A stretch of 64,000 nt of DNA from Magnetospirillum sp. 15-1 (GTDB taxonomy: Bacteria > Pseudomonadota > Alphaproteobacteria > Rhodospirillales > Magnetospirillaceae): positions 70,538 through 134,537 of the forward strand of contig NZ_FXXN01000025.1 in assembly GCF_900184795.1 (NCBI RefSeq), given 5' to 3'. The first letter of the stretch is position 1. Every line of letters begins with the position of its first letter. Shown piece by piece: positions 16,623-24,633 of this stretch. Made by a program: the position numbers and the translations under genes. The notes below the pieces were generated by a model, which was not told where the DNA came from, ran no database searches, and worked only from the letters and a program-made list of their open reading frames with translations.

Positions 16623-17138
16623 ATGACCGACGACCGCGATTTCCCGCACACCGATCTCCACGATCACGACCTCCTCGACGACGACGAACTGGCCGCGGCC
16701 CAGGCCGAAGCCGAGCTGTTCTGGTACGACGACCTGCTGTTCGCCTGCACCAATCTGTGCGACCTGCTCGATGTCGAGAACGAGGCCCTGCTCTCCCACG
16801 ATCCCGAGACGGTGCGCCTGCTGGCCGAAAACAAGGCCGCCCTGGCGCGCCTCTACGAGCAGTCGGTCCAGCCCCTGGTGGAGGAGCCCGACCTGGCCCG
16901 CCTGCTGGACGACGACCGGCGCGAGATGCTGGTGGCCGTCGGCACCCGCCTGAACGAGCTGGTCGAGACCAACGCGCGGCGCCTCAAGGCCGAGATGGAA
17001 GCCTATCAGCGGGTGATGGACATCATGGTCGACGCCGCCAAGAAGAACGTCACCAGCACCACCGCCTATGGTCGGGCCGGCATCTTCGACGCCGGCGCCG
17101 GCACGGGCGGCTCGCTGTCCTTCAACAAAGCCCTGTAA
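16623..17138 (+). CDS. flgN: FlgN-like flagellar export chaperone
   Basis: 171 residues, acidic N-terminus and long helices: 'LLFACTNLCDLLDVENEALL', 'RLLAENKAALARLYEQSVQ', 'LNELVETNARRLKAEMEAYQ', 'VMDIMVDAAKK'. The helical pattern, acidic character and position directly before flgK match FlgN, the chaperone for hook-associated proteins FlgK and FlgL. Primary sequence similarity in this family is low, so the call rests partly on context. It begins one base after the flgJ stop, with a CCAGGAGG ribosome site inside flgJ. Confidence 0.8.
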   Translation: MTDDRDFPHTDLHDHDLLDDDELAAAQAEAELFWYDDLLFACTNLCDLLDVENEALLSHDPETVRLLAENKAALARLYEQSVQPLVEEPDLARLLDDDRREMLVAVGTRLNELVETNARRLKAEMEAYQRVMDIMVDAAKKNVTSTTAYGRAGIFDAGAGTGGSLSFNKAL

Positions 17139-17165
17139 CGCCGTCAAAGGCGGGGAAGAGAAATC

Positions 17166-19742
17166 ATGTCCCTTACCTTCGGACTCAATACTGCAGTTTC
17201 GGGACTTTTGACGAACCAGAAGGGCCTGGACGTCATTTCCCAGAACGTGGTCAACGTCAATACCAAGGGCTACGTCCGCAAGCAGATGACCCCGGAATCC
17301 CGGGTGGTCAACGGCATCGGCGCCGGCGTGCAGCAAGGCGCGCTGACCCGCAACGTGGACGAGGGACTGATGCGCGACATCCGTCGCCAGACCTCGACCC
17401 AGGGCGCCCTGGACGTCACCCAGACCTATTACCCCCGGCTCGAGGATCTGTTCGGCACGGTGGGGCAAAGCACCTCCATCTCGCACCAGATCGAGCAGTT
17501 GCAGACATCGTTCGAGACCCTGGCCACCCAGGTCAACACGCCGGCCTTCCAGTCGTCGGTTGTCCAGACCGCCAAGGACATGACCAGCCAGTTCACCGAT
17601 ATGACCAGCCACATGCAGAACCTGCGGCTGGAGGCCGACCGGGCCATCCACGACACAGCGGGGCAGGTCAACACGCAGCTTCAGAACATCTTCGACTTGA
17701 ACCAGAAGATCGTCCGCAACAACGCCGTCGGCGCCGATATCGGCGACCTGCAGGACAAGCGCGACACCGCCCTGACCGAGCTTTCCAAGTACATGGACAT
17801 CCAGTATTTCGAGCGCGGCGACGGGTCGGTGGGCGTCTTCACCAAGACCGGCAAGACCCTGGTCGACAAGGGCCCCGCCGTGCTCAGCCACGTGGCGACC
17901 ACCATCACCGATTCCTGGATGACCGCGGCCGGCGGCAACTTCAACAAGCTGACGCTGAGCACCAGCGATTCCCCCGACATCAGCGCGGACATCAACGACG
18001 GCCAGTTGCGCGCCCTGCTCGACATGCGCGACACCACCATCCCCAACCTTCAGGCCCAGATGGACGAGGTGGCCGCCAAGCTGAAGGACAGCGTCAACCA
18101 GGCCCATAATCGCGGCACCATCTTCCCCACCCAGAACTCCAAGATGGTGGGCACCCGCCAGCTGGTGAACCCCAACAATCCGGCGCTGAACGGCTCGAAC
18201 CCGCAGCACATCTGGTTCTCGGGCAACGACGACACCACCATCGCCCTGTTCGACACCAGCGGCAATCAGATCGCCTCCACCACGCTGCGCACCATCATGG
18301 GCAGCACCAGCTATACCGACGATGCCGGCGCCGCCACCGCGCTGGACATGTCGGACACGGCCACCCCGCCCGGCGTCAAGATGACCGACGTGGCGGCCAA
18401 GATCCAAAGCTGGATGCGCCAGCAGAGCTATCAGGGCAACGCCATGACCTCGGCCAGCGCCTCGATCACCACCGGCAATCTGGTCCTCGACACCGGCGTG
18501 CCGTCGGTGACCCTGGCCTTCCGCGACCAGAAGGCCACCGCCGCCGGCTCGGACGCCACCGACGCCCGCATCAATTTCGACGTGGACGGCGACAACAAGG
18601 CCGACAAGCAGGTGGCCGGATTCTCCAACTTCTTCGGCCTGAACGACTTCTTCACCACCACGGTGCCCAATTCCATCGTGGATTCCGATGTGGTCTCCAA
18701 GGACTTCACCTTGGGCGCGGCGCGCAGCTTCACCCTCTCCGACCCCACCGGCAAGATCGGCAACACCATCAGCATGGCGGCCGGCTCGTCGCTCTACGAC
18801 ATCGCCGCCAAGATCAACGCCCAGACCCAGACCAACGAATCCGCCACCCTGTCCTCGTCGTCGCTGACCACCACGTCGTCCACCAATATCGGCATCACCG
18901 ACGCCAACGGCACGGTCAGCCAGATTTCCATCGGCGCCGGAGCCATGACGCTGAAGGACATCGCCGACGCCATCAATGCCCAGGGCAGCTCGGCCAAGGC
19001 CGCGGCCGTGCAGGAAGGCCCCAACGCCTACCGTCTGCGCGTCTGGGACGACCGTGGCGTCCCGTTGAACATCGACGTGACCGGCGGCACCATCGGCGTG
19101 TCGGACATGAAATCCTACCTGGGCCTGCAGCAATCGCAGCTGGCCCAGGCCGCGGTGATCCCCGAGGGGTCAGGCTATCGCCTGCGCATCCGCCAGACCT
19201 CCGACCGCGAGCTGTTCCTGGGCGCCACCCCCGATACCCTGACCCCGGCCGGCAGCTTCATCACCGAACTGAACATGCACACGGCGTCGAGCCGCAAGTC
19301 GGGAACCCTCGAGGTGCGCACCGACATCCAGGGTTCGCCCGCCAAGGTCAGCCGCGGCGCCATGCAGTACAACACCGACCTGGGCAAATATTTCCTGTCG
19401 GAAGGCGACAACACCACCGCGCTGGCGCTGGGCGCCGCCATGTCGGGCAAGACCCAGATGGCGACGGCCGGCAGCCTGTATGCCGGCGCCTACAGCTTCG
19501 CCGAGCACGCCGCCGCCTCCATTGCCCAGGTCTCCACTGACGCGGCCCATTCCAAGGACCAGCAGGACTACCAGACCACCCTGGGCCAGGCGCTCAATTC
19601 CCAGTACACTTCGACCAGCGGCGTGAACCTGGACGAAGAAGTCGCCAATATGATCAATTTCCAGCAAGCCTATTCGGCGTCGGCCAAGGTTATTTCGACG
19701 CTGCAGGAAATGCTGGATGTCCTCGTCAATATCGTGAAGTAA
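17166..19742 (+). CDS. flgK: Flagellar hook-associated protein 1 FlgK
   Basis: 858 residues, larger than the roughly 550 of enteric FlgK. The N-terminus is canonical: 'LNTAVSGLLTNQKGLDVISQ' followed by 'NVVNVNTKGYVRK'. The C-terminus is canonical too: 'SGVNLDEEVANMINFQQAYS' then 'ASAKVISTLQEMLDVLVNI'. The extra length sits in the central exposed region (about 270-720), rich in Thr/Ser/Asn/Asp with several repeat-like strands. FlgK forms the hook-filament junction. AAGGCGGGGAAGAG precedes the ATG. It is followed 12 bases later by flgL. Confidence 0.96.
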   Translation: MSLTFGLNTAVSGLLTNQKGLDVISQNVVNVNTKGYVRKQMTPESRVVNGIGAGVQQGALTRNVDEGLMRDIRRQTSTQGALDVTQTYYPRLEDLFGTVGQSTSISHQIEQLQTSFETLATQVNTPAFQSSVVQTAKDMTSQFTDMTSHMQNLRLEADRAIHDTAGQVNTQLQNIFDLNQKIVRNNAVGADIGDLQDKRDTALTELSKYMDIQYFERGDGSVGVFTKTGKTLVDKGPAVLSHVATTITDSWMTAAGGNFNKLTLSTSDSPDISADINDGQLRALLDMRDTTIPNLQAQMDEVAAKLKDSVNQAHNRGTIFPTQNSKMVGTRQLVNPNNPALNGSNPQHIWFSGNDDTTIALFDTSGNQIASTTLRTIMGSTSYTDDAGAATALDMSDTATPPGVKMTDVAAKIQSWMRQQSYQGNAMTSASASITTGNLVLDTGVPSVTLAFRDQKATAAGSDATDARINFDVDGDNKADKQVAGFSNFFGLNDFFTTTVPNSIVDSDVVSKDFTLGAARSFTLSDPTGKIGNTISMAAGSSLYDIAAKINAQTQTNESATLSSSSLTTTSSTNIGITDANGTVSQISIGAGAMTLKDIADAINAQGSSAKAAAVQEGPNAYRLRVWDDRGVPLNIDVTGGTIGVSDMKSYLGLQQSQLAQAAVIPEGSGYRLRIRQTSDRELFLGATPDTLTPAGSFITELNMHTASSRKSGTLEVRTDIQGSPAKVSRGAMQYNTDLGKYFLSEGDNTTALALGAAMSGKTQMATAGSLYAGAYSFAEHAAASIAQVSTDAAHSKDQQDYQTTLGQALNSQYTSTSGVNLDEEVANMINFQQAYSASAKVISTLQEMLDVLVNIVK

Positions 19743-19754
19743 GGGAGGCCGATC

Positions 19755-21893
19755 ATGACCCGTATCGGCACGCTTGGCGCCAACACCGCCTACGTCAACC
19801 GGATCCTCGACATCCAGACGCGGATTCAGAACGAACAGCTTCAGGTTACCACCAAGATGAAGTCGCAGACCTACGACGGCATCTCGACGGGCGCCAATAC
19901 GGTCATCAATTTCGAGAACGAGCAGACCTCGGCCCAGCGCTTCATCGACAACAACAGCGTGTGGGACACCAAGCTGCAGGCGGCCACCACCGCCATGGAC
20001 GGCATCAAGAAGTCGATAACCATCTTCCGCGACTCGCTCGAATCGTTCCGGCAGGCCAATCCCAAGACCGAGCAGAACATCAAGGGCATCCAGAACACCG
20101 CCTTCCAGGTGATGCAGAGCATGCAGTCCGACCTGGCCACCAACGTCAACGGCCAGTACCTGTTCTCTGGCGGCCGGGTATCCAACGTGCCGGTCCAGTT
20201 GCCCGCCGCCAGCCTGTCCCAGTTCCAGTCCCTTTACGACGGTTCCATCAACACCTTCTCGACCACCCGCAACGCCAACCTCCAGGATTTGTCCATCACC
20301 AACCTGGAAGCCACGTCCATGAGCTTCGACGGTACCACCGGGGTGATCATCCCCGGCCGCTCGGATGCGTTCAAGAACGTCTATGCCGGGTCGCGCATCA
20401 CCGTCTCGGACAGCAACGCCACGCCCTCCAACAACGGCGATTTCACCGTCAAGTCCAAGGCCATGTGCAACGTCGCCGGCACCCCGCTGGCCGAGGGCAA
20501 CAGCACCACCAACGTCATCAGCTTCGGCGGGACGCCCACCAACATCCTGGCCGCCGCCACCTCCCAGTTGAACTTCGCCTTCGCCCCCGACGGCAGCATG
20601 AACATGACCGCCAATACGGCCGGGTCACTGTCCGGCCTGACGGTCGGCACCAAGTTCACCATTGCGCCGGACCTGTCCAACGGTGGGGCCACCACCGGCT
20701 ATGAAGGCAGTTACGAGGTCGTCAGCAACAAGAACGGCGTGGTCAATTTCAAGACCAACCTCGATCCGGCCAAGGACGAAGCGGTCGCCTCGACCGCCAT
20801 CACCTTCGGGGTCAACGGTGGCGCCATGGCCAGTCCGGCCACCGCCGGCACGCTGAACTTCACCAGCACCAGTTCGGCGGCCACCGGCCAGACCACCGTG
20901 ACCCTGACCGCCGCCAACGGCGCCGCCGTCGATTTTGCCGGCGTCAATGTGGGCGACCAGATCTCCCTGGGCGGCACCGTCGGCCACAACGGCACCTTCA
21001 CGGTGACCGCCACCACCCCCACCTCAGTCTCTTTCGTGCTCAATCCCGAAGGCGCGCGGGTGTCTCAGCTTCTGCCCCAGACCGGCCGCACCGATGTGAA
21101 GATGTCGTTCTTCGACGCCAACAACAACACGACGGTCACGCGGGATTCCGGCAACTTCACCTCGCTGGATTTCAGCTCCTCCGGCACGCTCGGCGAGCGC
21201 ATCACCTCGCCCGACCCCAACGGCTTCAAGGATTTCAACGGCAACCCCTATCCGGCCGTCGACACCGTCATCACCATGAAGAGCACCAGCGGCGTCAACG
21301 ACGGCGTCTACAAGGTGGTGGCCAACACCGGCGGCTACATCGAGATCGCCAGCGTCGCCCTGACCACTGAAAACCTCTCGACCAACACCAAGATCGAGAC
21401 GGACAGCTGGTACAAGGGCGACAGCCTGCAGTTGCAGCACCGCATCGATACCGGCCGCACCGTGGATGTGGGAGTCTATGCGTCCGACCCGGCCTTCGAG
21501 AAGGCCATCCGGGCGCTGGGCCTGATCGCCCAGGGCCAGTACGGCACCGCCGGCGGTCTGGACGCCCACCAGGAGCGTATCAGTCAGGCCCTGTTCCTGA
21601 TCAACGACGCCCTGGACTCCCCCGCCCCCGGCACCCCGCCCTTCGGCGCGGAAAAGACCGGCGACGTCAAGACGGTGGCCAGCCTGCTGGACAGCACCCG
21701 CAAGACCATGTCTCAGGCCAACGAGAAGCATAACCAGTTCATCGGCTTCCTCAGCCAGCGGGTAACCGACATCTCCCAGATCGACCAGACCACGGCGGTA
21801 ACCCAGATGCTGTCCGACCAGACGGCGCTGCAGGCCAGCTATCAGTCGCTGGCCCAGACCCGCAGCCTGTCGCTGTTGACCTATCTGAAGTAA
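19755..21893 (+). CDS. flgL: Flagellar hook-associated protein 3 FlgL
   Basis: 712 residues, more than twice the enteric length (about 317). The flagellin-like N-terminal helices ('TAYVNRILDIQTRIQNEQLQ', 'GISTGANTVINFENEQTSAQ') and C-terminal helices ('VTDISQIDQTTAVTQMLSDQ', 'TALQASYQSLAQTRSLSLL') are intact. The inserted central region (about 170-560) is Thr/Gly/Asn-rich with duplicated beta-type motifs such as 'SNNGDFTVKSK' and 'GHNGTFTVTATTP'. FlgL adapts the filament to FlgK. AGGGAGG precedes the start. It ends the operon at a strong hairpin. Confidence 0.95.
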   Translation: MTRIGTLGANTAYVNRILDIQTRIQNEQLQVTTKMKSQTYDGISTGANTVINFENEQTSAQRFIDNNSVWDTKLQAATTAMDGIKKSITIFRDSLESFRQANPKTEQNIKGIQNTAFQVMQSMQSDLATNVNGQYLFSGGRVSNVPVQLPAASLSQFQSLYDGSINTFSTTRNANLQDLSITNLEATSMSFDGTTGVIIPGRSDAFKNVYAGSRITVSDSNATPSNNGDFTVKSKAMCNVAGTPLAEGNSTTNVISFGGTPTNILAAATSQLNFAFAPDGSMNMTANTAGSLSGLTVGTKFTIAPDLSNGGATTGYEGSYEVVSNKNGVVNFKTNLDPAKDEAVASTAITFGVNGGAMASPATAGTLNFTSTSSAATGQTTVTLTAANGAAVDFAGVNVGDQISLGGTVGHNGTFTVTATTPTSVSFVLNPEGARVSQLLPQTGRTDVKMSFFDANNNTTVTRDSGNFTSLDFSSSGTLGERITSPDPNGFKDFNGNPYPAVDTVITMKSTSGVNDGVYKVVANTGGYIEIASVALTTENLSTNTKIETDSWYKGDSLQLQHRIDTGRTVDVGVYASDPAFEKAIRALGLIAQGQYGTAGGLDAHQERISQALFLINDALDSPAPGTPPFGAEKTGDVKTVASLLDSTRKTMSQANEKHNQFIGFLSQRVTDISQIDQTTAVTQMLSDQTALQASYQSLAQTRSLSLLTYLK

Positions 21894-21895
21894 AA

Positions 21896-21927
21896 TTGGC
21901 CGGCCGGCGAATAAGCCGGCCGGCCAA
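21896..21927. terminator. Bidirectional hairpin between flgL and flbT
   Basis: A perfect 13-bp stem, TTGGCCGGCCGGC (21896-21908) and GCCGGCCGGCCAA (21915-21927), has a GAATAA loop. It starts 3 bases after the flgL stop and lies 38 bases beyond the flbT stop, so it can serve both converging genes. T-tracts are short. Confidence 0.75.
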
Positions 21928-21964
21928 TGTCATGCCGGGCGAAGCATCGGGAAAAGAGCCCGCA

Positions 21965-22390
21965 TTACTCGTGCGCGGCGGCTTCCTCGGCCGCGGCGGC
22001 GGATTGCAGCGAGCCCAGCACCTTGGTCTCGTGCTCGAGCAGGTGGCGGGTCGACTTCAGCGCCTTGTAGTAATGTCCCTCGGCCACCGCCTCGCCGATC
22101 TCGTCCTTGATGGGGGCGGCACTGGGGCAGGCCTCCACGTAGCTGTCGAGATAGTGGCTGAACATGCGCAGGTACTCGCCGCGCTTGGCCGGGAAGATAT
22201 AGGCGCATTGCAGGGCGAAATAGACCCGCGACGCTGGCGTCACGCTGTCGGAATCCGACAGGATCTCCTTCTGACGCAGGATCGAGCAGTCGTTCAGCAC
22301 CCGCACCTTGGTGTTGGAACTGGCATTCTCCAGCACGGCGCCGTTGATGATGAGTTTCTCGCCCGGCTTCAGATCGATGATAAGCGGCAA
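21965..22390 (-). CDS. flbT: Flagellin mRNA regulator FlbT
   Basis: 141 residues. 'MPLIIDLKPGEKLIINGAVL', 'LRQKEILSDSDSVTPASRVY' and 'FALQCAYIFPAKRGEYLRMF' are diagnostic. FlbT binds flagellin mRNA and affects its stability or translation; FlaF acts with it. The start is TTG 22390 with GGAG 9 bases before; an in-frame stop lies just upstream, so no ATG or GTG start is possible. It is separated from flaF by about 19 kb, whereas these genes are usually neighbours. Confidence 0.93.
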   Translation of the reverse strand: MPLIIDLKPGEKLIINGAVLENASSNTKVRVLNDCSILRQKEILSDSDSVTPASRVYFALQCAYIFPAKRGEYLRMFSHYLDSYVEACPSAAPIKDEIGEAVAEGHYYKALKSTRHLLEHETKVLGSLQSAAAAEEAAAHE

Positions 22391-22416
22391 CGCAACGCAC
22401 TCCGTTCATTCAGGGC

Positions 22417-22433
22417 GGCGACAATGGCACCAA
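22417..22433 (-). promoter_or_regulatory. Possible sigma-54-type promoter for flbT
   Basis: On the minus strand TTGGTGCCATTGTCGCC has GG and GC 10 bases apart. The predicted transcript would begin only a few bases before the Shine-Dalgarno of flbT. Such GG-N10-GC matches arise by chance in GC-rich DNA, so the call is weak. Confidence 0.3.
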
Positions 22434-22501
22434 GCGCCATCGCAGACAACCGGCGGCAAGTATGGCTTGACCTCCGGTCGGGACCCTATTGCTAATTTAG
22501 G

Positions 22502-23104
22502 TTACCAGCCGCCCTTTTCCAGCCAGCTTCGCACCATCCATAAACGATCGGCGCCCCAAAAGCCTTCGCCGTCGACACGAAAAAACGGCGAACCGAACAC
22601 TCCCTTGGCGATGGCCGCCTCGGTCTCGTCCTTCAGCCGGCCCTTCCACTGGGCCGACTGGACGGCGGCGGCCATCTCGTCCGGGTCGATGCCCAGGGGT
22701 ACGCCGAGCGCGCAGGCCACCTCCAGATTGGAGATATCCATATTCTCGGCGAAATAGGCCAGATAGACGGCGCGGGCATAGCTCTTGGCCAGCCCCCTAT
22801 CCTTGGATTCCAGCCACCAATAGGCCCGCGAGGGGGCAAGCGCCGGCACCGGAAAGGGATCGGGCAGCCGATAGGGCGCCCCCATCAGCCGGGCCATGCG
22901 CTCCCAGTCGTGGCGGGCGTAATCGCCCTTCAGCGGCTGGCTGACCAGCGGCAGGTTGCCCGACGCCTTGAAAGCCGAGCCGATCATGATCGGCTTCCAC
23001 TCCACCTCGCGGCCGAAGCCGGCCACCACGCCATCCACCTCCAGCGAGGCGAAATAGCCGTAGGGAGAGGCGAAATCGAAATAGAACTCCACCGGTGCGG
23101 CCAT
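22502..23104 (-). CDS. 2-hydroxychromene-2-carboxylate isomerase-like (DsbA/GST-kappa fold)
   Basis: 200 residues from ATG 23104 with AAGGAG upstream. 'VEFYFDFASPYGYFASLEVD' is the HCCA-isomerase signature, with Ser replacing the DsbA active Cys; 'WKPIMIGSAFKASGN', 'AYFAENMDISNLEVA' and 'GVFGSPFFRVDGEGFWGADR' (with cis-Pro) follow. The family isomerises a naphthalene-pathway intermediate using glutathione, but many genomic copies have no aromatic pathway, as here. Likely a general glutathione-dependent isomerase or transferase. The SDR gene ends 13 bases upstream, so the two may be one operon. Confidence 0.88.
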   Translation of the reverse strand: MAAPVEFYFDFASPYGYFASLEVDGVVAGFGREVEWKPIMIGSAFKASGNLPLVSQPLKGDYARHDWERMARLMGAPYRLPDPFPVPALAPSRAYWWLESKDRGLAKSYARAVYLAYFAENMDISNLEVACALGVPLGIDPDEMAAAVQSAQWKGRLKDETEAAIAKGVFGSPFFRVDGEGFWGADRLWMVRSWLEKGGW

Positions 23105-23117
23105 GATGACCCACTCC

Positions 23118-23786
23118 TTACCAGGCGAGGCGCGACCCATCGTAATGGATCAGGGCGCCGCTGTCCTCCGCCCTCAGACCGCCCACGACCTTGCGCATAC
23201 CCGCCACCGCGGTGGCGGCGTCCAGGGTCGCGTCGGGGCCGCCCATATCGGTGCGCACCCAGCCGGGCGACAGCGCCACGGTGAGGATGCCCCTGGGCGC
23301 CAGATCGATGGACAGGTTCTTCATCACCATGTTGAGAGCCGCCTTGGCGGCGCGGTAGGCGTAGGAGCCGCCCGAAGTGTTGTCCGACATGGCGCCCATC
23401 ATGGACGACACCGCCGCGATGATCTTGCGGCCGGCCAGCTGGTCGGCGAAGGCCTCGGCCAGCTTGAGCGGGGCCAGGGCGTTGACCGCCATCACCTTCA
23501 TGAAGGCGGCGGGATCGACGTCGCCGAAATCCTGCTTCTCGCCGTAGATACCGGCGTTGAGGAGCAGAATGTCGAGCCCCACCCCGGCCAGGGACGCCTT
23601 GAGCCGCGCCACCTGGGCCGGATCGGCCACGTCGCAGACATAGACCTCGCCGCCCGCCTCGGACAGGGCGCGACCGGCCATGGGATCGCGTACGGTGCCC
23701 AGCACCCGCCAGCCCTCGGCGGCATATTGCCGGGCGAATTCCAATCCCATGCCGCGATTGGCGCCGGTGATCAGGATGGTGGGCAT
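23118..23786 (-). CDS. Short-chain dehydrogenase/reductase (C-factor-like)
   Basis: 222 residues from ATG 23786 with GGGAG upstream. The NAD(P) motif is 'TGANRGMGLEFARQYAAEGW' (TGxxxGxG), 'DILLLNAGIYG' is the NAG-type motif, and the active-site Tyr/Lys are in 'YAYRAAKAALN'. 'LSPGWVRTDMGG' is typical of the C-factor/sniffer-like subgroup. It reduces or oxidises a small carbonyl or alcohol; the substrate is unknown. It lies downstream of ridA and upstream of the isomerase gene on the same strand. Confidence 0.88.
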   Translation of the reverse strand: MPTILITGANRGMGLEFARQYAAEGWRVLGTVRDPMAGRALSEAGGEVYVCDVADPAQVARLKASLAGVGLDILLLNAGIYGEKQDFGDVDPAAFMKVMAVNALAPLKLAEAFADQLAGRKIIAAVSSMMGAMSDNTSGGSYAYRAAKAALNMVMKNLSIDLAPRGILTVALSPGWVRTDMGGPDATLDAATAVAGMRKVVGGLRAEDSGALIHYDGSRLAW

Positions 23787-23859
23787 GATGCGGTGCTCCC
23801 GTGACGGAGATTCAGGAAATGAGGGCCCGGACGACGTCCGGGCACTCATGGACGAAGAG

Positions 23860-24234
23860 TCAGGCCTTCAGCGCGGTGACCTCGATCTCCACCTTCATCT
23901 GGGGATCGACCAGACCGCAGACGATGGTGGTGTTGGCCGGGCGGACGCCCTTGAAGGCCTTGCCCAGCACCGGGGCGATCTTCTCGAAGAACGCGGCTTC
24001 GGTGATGTAGGCCTTGACGCGGACCACGTCCTTCAGGGACGAGCCGGCCTGCTCCAGCGCGGCGGCGATGGTGGCCATGCACTGCTCGGCCTGGGCGACC
24101 ACGTCCTCGGCGATCTTGCCGTCCTTGAAGCCCGAGGTGCCGGAGACGAACACCCAGGGGTCCTGGCGCACGGCGCGGGAATAGCCGGCCACTTCCTCGA
24201 ACGAGGAACCGGAAGAGATCAGCTGACGGGTCAT
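23860..24234 (-). CDS. RidA family (YjgF/YER057c/UK114) protein
   Basis: 124 residues. 'VFVSGTSGFKDGKIAEDVVA', 'QAEQCMATIAAALEQAGSSL', 'DVVRVKAYITEAAFFEKIAP' and 'RPANTTIVCGLVDPQMKVEI' match RidA-like proteins. Archetypal RidA deaminates reactive enamines/imines and uses a conserved Arg near position 105; here 'GVRPANT' carries an Arg slightly earlier in the chain, so this may be a subfamily with another activity. ATG 24234 follows GGACCCGTACC; there is no strong Shine-Dalgarno. Possibly co-transcribed with the SDR gene 74 bases downstream. Confidence 0.88.
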   Translation of the reverse strand: MTRQLISSGSSFEEVAGYSRAVRQDPWVFVSGTSGFKDGKIAEDVVAQAEQCMATIAAALEQAGSSLKDVVRVKAYITEAAFFEKIAPVLGKAFKGVRPANTTIVCGLVDPQMKVEIEVTALKA

Positions 24235-24288
24235 GGTACGGGTCCTTGGGCAGAAATTTCGGAAGGAAGCTTCATAGCGTATTTAAGG

Positions 24289-24633
24289 TCAGCCCGCCAA
24301 GATGCGCTCGAGGAACGGCACGCGCCCCTCCCGGTCCTCCACCTCCAGCACCCACAGGTCGGAATCGATGTCGCGCTGGCGGCGGATATAGGCATCGGCA
24401 ACCCCCTCGGCCACCGGGTCGGGACCGGTGGCGCGCAGCCAGGCCGCCTCGCCCGCCCCGTCCCTGACCTGGGTGAACACCTCGCAGCCGGCGGCGCCTC
24501 GGTTGAGCTTGATCAGCACCGCGCCGGCATCCTCGTCGCCCTTGGCTACCACGAAGGCCGGGATGGCCAGCACGCTGCAGCGGCGGATGGCGGCGTGAAT
24601 CCACAGCTTCGCCTTCAGGCGCGGTTCGCTCAC
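24289..24633 (-). CDS. DUF1491 family protein
   Basis: 114 residues. 'LKAKLWIHAAIRRC', 'PAFVVAKGDEDAGAVLIKLN', 'VFTQVRDGAGEAAWLRATGP' and 'IRRQRDIDSDLWVLEVEDRE' match DUF1491, a small alphaproteobacterial family of unknown function usually adjacent to unrelated housekeeping genes. The ATG overlaps the stop of the channel gene (ATGA at 24630-24633), so translation is coupled. No catalytic motif is evident. Confidence 0.85.
   Translation of the reverse strand: MSEPRLKAKLWIHAAIRRCSVLAIPAFVVAKGDEDAGAVLIKLNRGAAGCEVFTQVRDGAGEAAWLRATGPDPVAEGVADAYIRRQRDIDSDLWVLEVEDREGRVPFLERILAG

Noticed and set aside
16464-19133. 889-codon minus-strand open frame
   Set aside because: Antisense to flgJ, flgN and flgK; long only because high GC removes stops.
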